DNA of 11,298 nucleotides, from assembly GCA_936941515.1 (NCBI GenBank), contig CAKZJI010000052.1, positions 1-11,298 of the forward strand. Direction: 5' to 3'. Made by a program: the position numbers and the translations under genes. The notes beneath the pieces are model-generated. The model ran no database searches and was not told the DNA's origin. It saw only the letters and a list, made by a program, of their open reading frames with translations. The DNA comes from an uncultured Propionibacteriaceae bacterium. Its GTDB lineage: Bacteria > Actinomycetota > Actinomycetes > Propionibacteriales > Propionibacteriaceae. Numbering within the stretch: position 1 is the stretch's first letter; each line of letters starts with the position of its first letter. Below, piece after piece: positions 8,014 through 11,298 of this stretch.

Positions 8014-8282
8014 GTTGTCCTCAGGACGTCTAAGGGTTTCCGGGTCACAATCACCAAGCATGGCCGCTCAGCAGCCCCCGACAGAAGCTCGCTGACTGCC
8101 TTCAGCTGTTCACCTCTGAAATCGCAGCGAAAATTCACCTCACCCAGCTCACGCTCATCGGTGACTTCGAGGCGCGACGTCCGGCCGATCATGGCCTCGA
8201 CGGTGTATCTCAAACCCCGCAGGAGCACCAGGTCACCGTCGAGAGTCACGTCATGGCCCCGGATGAACCGAGGGGTCCCCAC
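7986..8282 (-). CDS. Small protein of unknown function
   Basis: This frame of 98 codons starts at GTG 8282; an in-frame stop lies about 14 codons upstream, so it cannot be much longer. I do not recognise it. The sequence reads like a small folded cytoplasmic domain: alternating beta-like stretches (VTLDGDLVLLRGLRYTVEA, RLEVTD, LGEVNFRCDF), a helix (GEQLKAVSELLSGA), and a final strand (PCLVIVTRK). A PH-like fold is conceivable but not shown. There is no clear Shine-Dalgarno. It lies 50 bases after the - strand membrane gene and may share its transcript. Its last 28 bases overlap the end of the hydrolase gene, tail to tail. An alternative start is ATG at 8192. No better frame exists in this gap, but it could also be a remnant. 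Confidence 0.45.
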   Translation of the reverse strand: MGTPRFIRGHDVTLDGDLVLLRGLRYTVEAMIGRTSRLEVTDERELGEVNFRCDFRGEQLKAVSELLSGAAERPCLVIVTRKPLDVLRTTQFCHTISG

Positions 8283-8332
8283 GTTTCGCGACGGCTTGCT
8301 GGCTGAACCTGGGCGTCGCCGAATTCAGCACC

Positions 8333-8809
8333 TCAGCCTCTGGGGAGGATCGAGCTCCAGGTCCACTCGTCGAGCTTCCTAATGCGACGCATCCACAGCG
8401 CAAGTCCAATCAGGGCTGCGATGACAGCGTAGATGCCCAGGTTGAGGTTTAGATCATCAGCCAACCTTGGAAGACTGTTGGCGAAAGATTCCGTCCCCAT
8501 CTTGTAGAAGAAAACCCCGGATACCGGAACCATCAACACCAAATTCACGATGCGGGACACTCGGGGAAAACGCTGATGCAGCACGATCAGCAAGAGCGAG
8601 TAAATTCCGCTGCACAACACGGCGATCGCGAGCGCCCAGGTCAGTACGCCCCAGGGGTCACTGGTGAGAGACGGCCCGATCCACGAAACCCCTACAGTCG
8701 CAGCAGCCATGAACACCAAAGCTTGATCTGGGGCTAGGAGCATCCAGAGCATGAAACGCAGACAAAATACAATAATAATGACCGCCGGGATGGCCGCGAT
8801 TAGGGCCAT
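8333..8809 (-). CDS. Integral membrane protein of unknown function
   Basis: With the ATG at 8809 the product has 158 residues. It has four or five hydrophobic segments (about 2-24, 29-45, 54-76, 87-103, 124-140) and a charged C-terminal tail beginning MRRIRKLDEW. No enzymatic or transporter motif is visible and I do not recognise the family. The frame extends to a TTG at 8836, but AAAGG at 8818-8822, eight bases before ATG 8809, supports the shorter form. By hand count the gene is about 55% GC, against over 60% in the murJ and hydrolase genes, and its first 60 bases are below 50%. This suggests a different origin. It may be co-transcribed with the 98-codon gene that follows. Function cannot be inferred from the neighbours. 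Confidence 0.65.
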   Translation of the reverse strand: MALIAAIPAVIIIVFCLRFMLWMLLAPDQALVFMAAATVGVSWIGPSLTSDPWGVLTWALAIAVLCSGIYSLLLIVLHQRFPRVSRIVNLVLMVPVSGVFFYKMGTESFANSLPRLADDLNLNLGIYAVIAALIGLALWMRRIRKLDEWTWSSILPRG

Positions 8810-8817
8810 TGCATACA

Positions 8818-8822
8818 CCTTT
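8818..8822 (-). promoter_or_regulatory. Shine-Dalgarno AAAGG for the membrane protein gene
   Basis: AAAGG lies eight bases before the ATG at 8809 on the minus strand. It favours this start over the upstream TTG (8836) and GTG (8830, 8818) codons in the same frame. Confidence 0.45.
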
Positions 8823-8894
8823 CGCCTCACCGTCAAGGTCCAAGCTAAGCGCCAAAATTATCCCACATTCAACACAGCAGCGTCAAGAAGTTAA

Positions 8895-9083
8895 CACAGA
8901 AGTTCGCCGATCGATCCCAAGACGCACTGCCCCAAGGATCGCGCCTCGGAGGGGACCGCTGGGACCGTCACCGGGGCTCGACCTACCCGACCGGCCCCCA
9001 CCGCCACCTTCACCCCGTCGGACTCCCACCTCGCGATCACCATCGACGATGGGGAGGCGCAGCAGCTGCCGATCACAGGTTGA
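8895..9083 (+). pseudogene. Possible C-terminal remnant of an unknown gene
   Basis: A + strand frame runs from just after a TAA at 8892 to a TGA at 9081. It has no ATG or GTG start near its left end and no ribosome site. Its last part reads like a genuine protein end: TATFTPSDSHLAITIDDGEAQ then QLPITG, preceded by a low-complexity Pro/Thr/Arg stretch. I do not recognise the family. Its stop overlaps the end of the convergent toxin gene by 11 bases. The better-looking second half suggests the tail of a gene whose front was lost. It may equally be a chance open frame in GC-rich DNA. The rest of the gap (8837-8894) is AT-rich and shows nothing definite. Confidence 0.25.
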
Positions 9084-9420
9084 GGTGGAGTCGCAGAGCC
9101 TCCTCCAGCTCCACGATCTTGCTGATGCTGAGGCCTCCGATCACCGGGCCGACCCGTCCCACCGCCACGGCACGGATCTGTTCCGCCTGAGCCTTCGAGT
9201 CATGGTCCAGGCCACTCTCCCCCGAGTCCAGGAACACCTGGAAACGGTGGAGTCGCGTGACGTTGCTGGTCACCGGAACCGCCGTGACCACCCCACGCCC
9301 GAGACGCGCAGCCACCGCGTTTGCATCGTCGTTGCTGACCACTACTGCCGGGCAACGTTTGTTGGCCTCGCCGGGCCGAACCGGGCCGAGGTCGACCAAC
9401 CGGCTCTCACCGTGTCGCAT
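9073..9420 (-). CDS. mazF: MazF/PemK-type endoribonuclease toxin with altered active-site positions
   Basis: The protein has 115 residues. MazF toxins cut mRNA at short sequence motifs and are held inactive by the partner antitoxin. Family marks are GEANKRCPAVVVSNDDANAV (17-36), VVTAVPVTSNV (44-54), FQVFL and DSKAQAEQIRAVAVGRV. The conserved Thr of E. coli MazF (Thr52) is Thr51. However, the conserved Arg before PAVV (Arg29 in E. coli) is Cys23, encoded by TGC, one transition from CGC. The usual GE(V/I)W motif reads GESR (Arg7 for Trp, CGG for TGG), and DP reads Gly12-Pro. RNase activity is therefore doubtful although the frame is intact. The start at ATG 9420 was chosen by alignment to family N-termini (MRRGE...); it overlaps the antitoxin by 14 bases, typical of coupling. 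The frame upstream to 9606 is antitoxin shadow. Confidence 0.85.
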   Translation of the reverse strand: MRHGESRLVDLGPVRPGEANKRCPAVVVSNDDANAVAARLGRGVVTAVPVTSNVTRLHRFQVFLDSGESGLDHDSKAQAEQIRAVAVGRVGPVIGGLSISKIVELEEALRLHLNL

Positions 9421-9646
9421 CGCATAGCCCATCCGCGGCCGTGGAGTCCCAGCAGGCCGCATCCTCGGCGGCCTCCCACTCCTCCCACGCGGTCTGATAC
9501 TCCCGCTGCAGCTCCGGGTCCCCCAGCAGACGGATGGCAGCCTGCACGGCAGCGGAGCGGGATCCGAGCCCGGCGGCGTTCGCGTAACGATCAAGCAGCG
9601 CAACATCCCCCTCGGTCAGACTCACACTCAACTTCACACGGGACAT
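9407..9646 (-). CDS. Ribbon-helix-helix antitoxin, partner of the MazF-type toxin
   Basis: This 79-residue protein begins MSRVKLSVSLTEGDVALLDR, a ribbon strand followed by helix 1, then SRSAAVQAAIRLL as helix 2. That is a CopG/MetJ-type DNA-binding fold, as in mycobacterial MazE-like antitoxins. The acidic, Trp-rich C-terminus (YQTAWEEWEAAEDAACWDS) is the likely toxin-binding segment. Such antitoxins bind their own promoter, alone or with the toxin, so autoregulation from the region just before 9646 is expected. I found no convincing operator palindrome there. The ATG at 9646 has GGGAG only about one base upstream, an unusually short spacing, so translation may be weak or start from a short leader. 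It is first in a two-gene operon with the toxin. Unlike the toxin, it shows no obvious damage. Confidence 0.85.
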   Translation of the reverse strand: MSRVKLSVSLTEGDVALLDRYANAAGLGSRSAAVQAAIRLLGDPELQREYQTAWEEWEAAEDAACWDSTAADGLCDATR

Positions 9647-10217
9647 GCTCCCATTGTGCTACCGCATTCCTACCTCTATCTCCGGCCAGGCAGGCGAGAC
9701 CTGGTGCTGATCCGCTGCAAACCTGCAAGCGCTTCGAGGACTCAGGGAACCATCGACATCCCCAGAAGGACCGTGCCGATGATCAATGCGATCTACACGA
9801 ATACACCACAGGCAATCGGAGCTATTGGATGCTTCAATTGCATTTTTTCTGGGTTCCACGCAGTGCATGGCTTTTGCGTTTTTCAACAGGAGTGATAACA
9901 CCTCCGCAAACATCACCTTTATCAACGATGAGTGCGACTGCTGCAAGCTGGGTGAGAATTGAGAATATTGCGAGTATCAAACACTGCGACATCACGGATG
10001 GAGCCCGACAACGGAGACGATACCCGCTGAGGCCACCCCAGCATGTCTGCGATGATCTAGACGTTAATCCCACGCTGGCGGCGTTTGCCTGAGTACAACT
10101 CGGGATGGTCAGCCTAGTCCCAGCAGGAACTGCGCCTAGGCCCCATCCCCTGCCTGGGAGGGATCACGCGGCCTTGGCCGGGTGGGTGCCAGACGTCACG
10201 ATCTGGCTACGCTGAAT
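9647..10217. other. Region without a convincing gene; AT-richer patch
   Basis: These 571 bases have short frames on both strands but none with good start signals or recognisable motifs. GC falls to about 46% over 9781-9960 by hand count, well below the surrounding DNA. The most protein-like piece is on the minus strand, 9834-9989, from ATG with MSQCLILAIFSILTQLAAVA and then VDKGDVCGGVITPVEKRK. It resembles a single membrane helix with a basic tail and could be a fragment of a lost membrane-protein gene. A + strand piece, 9780-9895, MINAIYTNTPQAIGAIG, is equally unsupported. The upstream edge should contain the antitoxin promoter. A GCCTAG/CTAGGC inverted repeat at 10112-10141 has no known role. 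Confidence 0.4.
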
Positions 10218-10498
10218 TCACTCCCACCAGCTGCGTGGTTGCACGACGAGACGTTGCCTGGGGATCGCCGGCTGCTGATCCCCGTCGACGCAGGAGTTCT
10301 GGGTGTGGCTGATTTTCCCCTCGTGCTCGTCGGCGTACTGGATGTTCTCCAGCTCAACCCGGGCGCGGTCCTCGCACAGGTATGACCTAGTCGGTGTTGC
10401 GGTAGCGCCAATAGACGTACAGGAAGAGCATCGTGGCGCACAGGGGGCCGAGCAGCAGGGCGAAGGCCCGGGGGGGCGGTGTCCCCCCCGGGCGCACC
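10218..10498 (-). pseudogene. Frameshifted remnant of a small membrane protein
   Basis: Reading the minus strand, one frame gives RAFALLLGPLCATM then LFLYVYWRYRNTD and stops at 10387. This looks like a membrane helix followed by a basic-aromatic cytoplasmic start. The adjacent frame then continues with DRARVELENIQYADEHEG down to a stop at 10218. The join of helix, YRNTD and a charged tail resembles small membrane proteins I recall from actinobacteria, which would need one frameshift and loss of the TAG. I cannot name the family. The 5' side is fused directly to a transposase remnant through a G/C hairpin, so the true N-terminus is missing or unclear. A chance open frame cannot be excluded for the second half. 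Confidence 0.35.
10466..10493. repeat. Perfect 11-bp inverted repeat with 6-base loop
   Basis: GCCCGGGGGGG (10466-10476) and CCCCCCCGGGC (10483-10493) pair perfectly around the loop CGGTGT. All 11 pairs are G-C. No T-run follows on either side, so it is not a standard terminator. It sits where the transposase remnant meets the membrane-protein remnant. Confidence 0.75.
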
Positions 10499-10704
10499 TG
10501 CCGACCATCCGGTCCGCCTTCATCCGCACGGATCGCTCTATGGGCATGGTCACGAGTCCAGCCGGTGGATGCCACCAACGCATCCAACAGTCGGCCCTTC
10601 CCCGCACGAGATGCCCGGGCGTAGCCACAGGCGAACTTCGTGGTGATCTCACGGCGCGCAGCCACCGACAACTCCTTGCCCACAGCACAGGGGAACGCCA
10701 CCAC
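10499..10704 (-). pseudogene. Transposase N-terminal remnant (integrase-type insertion sequence)
   Basis: The minus-strand frame opening at 10704 reads KELSVAARREITTKFACGYA, RASRAGKGRLLDALVASTGW and TRDHAHRAIRADEGG. This pattern of an 'ITxxxAxxYxxASxxxKGxxLD' helix-turn-helix segment followed by a 'TGWxRxxAxRxxR' helix is what I recall from the N-termini of integrase-type transposases common in actinobacteria. The catalytic DDE domain, which should follow over several hundred residues, is absent: the frame runs into the hairpin and then unrelated sequence. The remnant covers roughly 55 informative residues. Terminal inverted repeats and target duplications are not identifiable. It indicates past insertion near the tRNA-Lys gene and cannot move by itself. 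Confidence 0.55.
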
Positions 10705-10807
10705 CCGCGGACATACTCACGTGGGGCAAACGCTGCTGTTGCCAGACATTGCATGTGAGTCTCGTCGCGGACTACCGATGGGCGACGGAAGGTACTAGAA
10801 TCGTTGC

Positions 10808-10883
10808 GCCCCTATAGCTCAGCTGGCAGAGCAGTGGACTTTTAATCCATGGGTCGCGGGTTCGAGCCCCGCTGGGGGCACCA
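10808..10883 (+). tRNA. tRNA-Lys (anticodon TTT)
   Basis: The 76 bases fold into a complete cloverleaf. The acceptor arm GCCCCTA pairs with TGGGGGC (one G-T pair). The D stem is GCTC/GAGC. The anticodon stem GTGGA/TCCAT carries the loop CTTTTAA with anticodon TTT. The T stem GCGGG/CCCGC holds TTCGAGC. The discriminator is A and the 3' CCA is encoded (10881-10883). It reads AAA and AAG lysine codons. No genes directly join it, and it lies between the decayed region on its left and a hydrolase on its right. Confidence 0.97.
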
Positions 10884-10892
10884 ATCCCCTCC

Positions 10893-10910
10893 CCCGGTGG
10901 GGAAACCGGG
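10893..10910 (+). terminator. Possible hairpin after tRNA-Lys
   Basis: CCCGGT (10893-10898) pairs with ACCGGG (10905-10910) around a GGGGAA loop, nine bases after the tRNA. It could end tRNA transcription, but no T-run follows and the stem has only six pairs. Confidence 0.35.
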
Positions 10911-10952
10911 CAAGCAACCATCGGAAACCGTGGAGTCATTGCTGCCGGAAGG

Positions 10953-10991
10953 CATCCACTGGTTGCCAGCCAAACAACTAGCCGGTGGATG
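10953..10991 (-). terminator. Hairpin directly after the minus-strand hydrolase
   Basis: CATCCACTGG (10953-10962) pairs with CCGGTGGATG (10982-10991) with one wobble position and a 19-base loop. It begins two bases beyond the stop of the - strand hydrolase gene, where a terminator is expected. No T-run follows on that strand, so strength is uncertain. Confidence 0.35.
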
Positions 10992-10993
10992 GT

Positions 10994-11298
10994 CTAGCTG
11001 CCCACCCTCGGATTCTCGAACCGAGCCAGCCAGTCCAGCATCGTCTGCAGCGCCAGTCCGAGGTTGCCCAGCTGGCAGTGATTGCTGGCCGACTCTTCCT
11101 GCGTGAAGACTCGGGCCGTCAGGGAACGCACTCCCGTGAGGGTTGCCATCTGGTCACGCAGATGCCTGATGGGGACGTAGTGGTCGGTGGCCCCAGCCAT
11201 CAACAGCACGTCCTGGTGGAGACGGTGGCTGTACGGCGCAGTCCGGAACCGGAGGGTGGCCCGGATGAAGTCGAACGGATCATCAGCTCGCATCACCA
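10994..11298 (-). CDS. Alpha/beta hydrolase, C-terminal part
   Basis: The frame is open to the window edge, so the front of the gene, including the nucleophile Ser motif, lies beyond 11298. The visible hundred or so residues show the end of an alpha/beta hydrolase fold: QDVLLMAGATDHYVPIRHL carries the acid residue (Asp in GATDHYVP), and EESASNHCQLGN carries the catalytic His, followed by the last helix LALQTMLDWLARF. This spacing fits peptidase- or esterase-like alpha/beta hydrolases of the dipeptidyl-aminopeptidase type. The substrate cannot be told from this part. The ATG and GTG at 11293-11296 are probably internal, because a complete hydrolase needs at least 150 more residues. A hairpin follows the stop. 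It is unrelated in sequence to the PAF-acetylhydrolase-like protein earlier in the window. Confidence 0.8.
   Translation of the reverse strand, partial: VMRADDPFDFIRATLRFRTAPYSHRLHQDVLLMAGATDHYVPIRHLRDQMATLTGVRSLTARVFTQEESASNHCQLGNLGLALQTMLDWLARFENPRVGS

Noticed and set aside
9421..9606. N-terminal extension of the toxin to 9606
   Set aside because: It overlaps the antitoxin in another frame, and the family N-terminus (MR.GE) begins at 9420.
8809..10092. A 427-codon + strand open frame across the toxin-antitoxin region
   Set aside because: Its composition is Arg/Pro/Ser-rich low-complexity sequence, it lies antisense to clear MazF and antitoxin genes, and no domain is recognisable. It is an antisense shadow in GC-rich DNA.
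10884..11298. Attachment-site duplication of the tRNA-Lys 3' end
   Set aside because: I found no second copy of the tRNA 3' end to its right in the window, and no integrase gene, so a tRNA-borne integrated element cannot be claimed.
1..11298. CRISPR arrays, rRNA genes, riboswitches
   Set aside because: No regularly spaced repeats, rRNA-like stretches or recognisable riboswitch cores were seen on either strand.

Overview
The window is high-GC DNA with long reading frames, GTG starts and an actinobacterial gene layout. A DUF6049-type protein overlaps a MurJ flippase that carries a C-terminal pseudokinase, an architecture known from mycobacteria and other Actinobacteria. A pyruvate,phosphate dikinase regulatory protein follows. 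I infer an actinobacterium, plausibly of the Propionibacteriales; the genus is not settled by the sequence.

Left part (1-8013) is compact and looks like ordinary chromosome. On the + strand run the end of the DUF6049-like gene, murJ and the PPDK regulator, with overlaps or very short gaps. Convergent to these on the - strand are a cation diffusion facilitator transporter (about 4855-5826) and, overlapping its start, a small membrane protein (5795-6412). The cytoplasmic part of that small protein reads like the apical (substrate-binding) domain of GroEL without the ATPase domain. This is the most unusual gene here. Divergent from it is a membrane-anchored serine hydrolase of the PAF-acetylhydrolase type (6622-8013).

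Right part (8014-10800) looks accessory and partly decayed. It holds two small unknown - strand genes (one with five hydrophobic segments and lower GC), a possible C-terminal gene remnant, and a type II toxin-antitoxin pair. The antitoxin is a ribbon-helix-helix protein. The MazF-type toxin has changes at conserved active-site positions, including Cys in place of the catalytic Arg. Next come about 570 bases without a convincing gene, including an AT-richer patch, then a frameshifted membrane-protein remnant fused to the N-terminal remnant of a transposase, with a perfect 11-bp G/C hairpin at the junction.

The window closes with an intact tRNA-Lys (anticodon TTT, CCA encoded) at 10808-10883 and the C-terminal part of an alpha/beta hydrolase on the - strand. 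Debris piling up next to a tRNA gene fits an insertion hotspot, but no integrase or attachment-site duplication is visible here.
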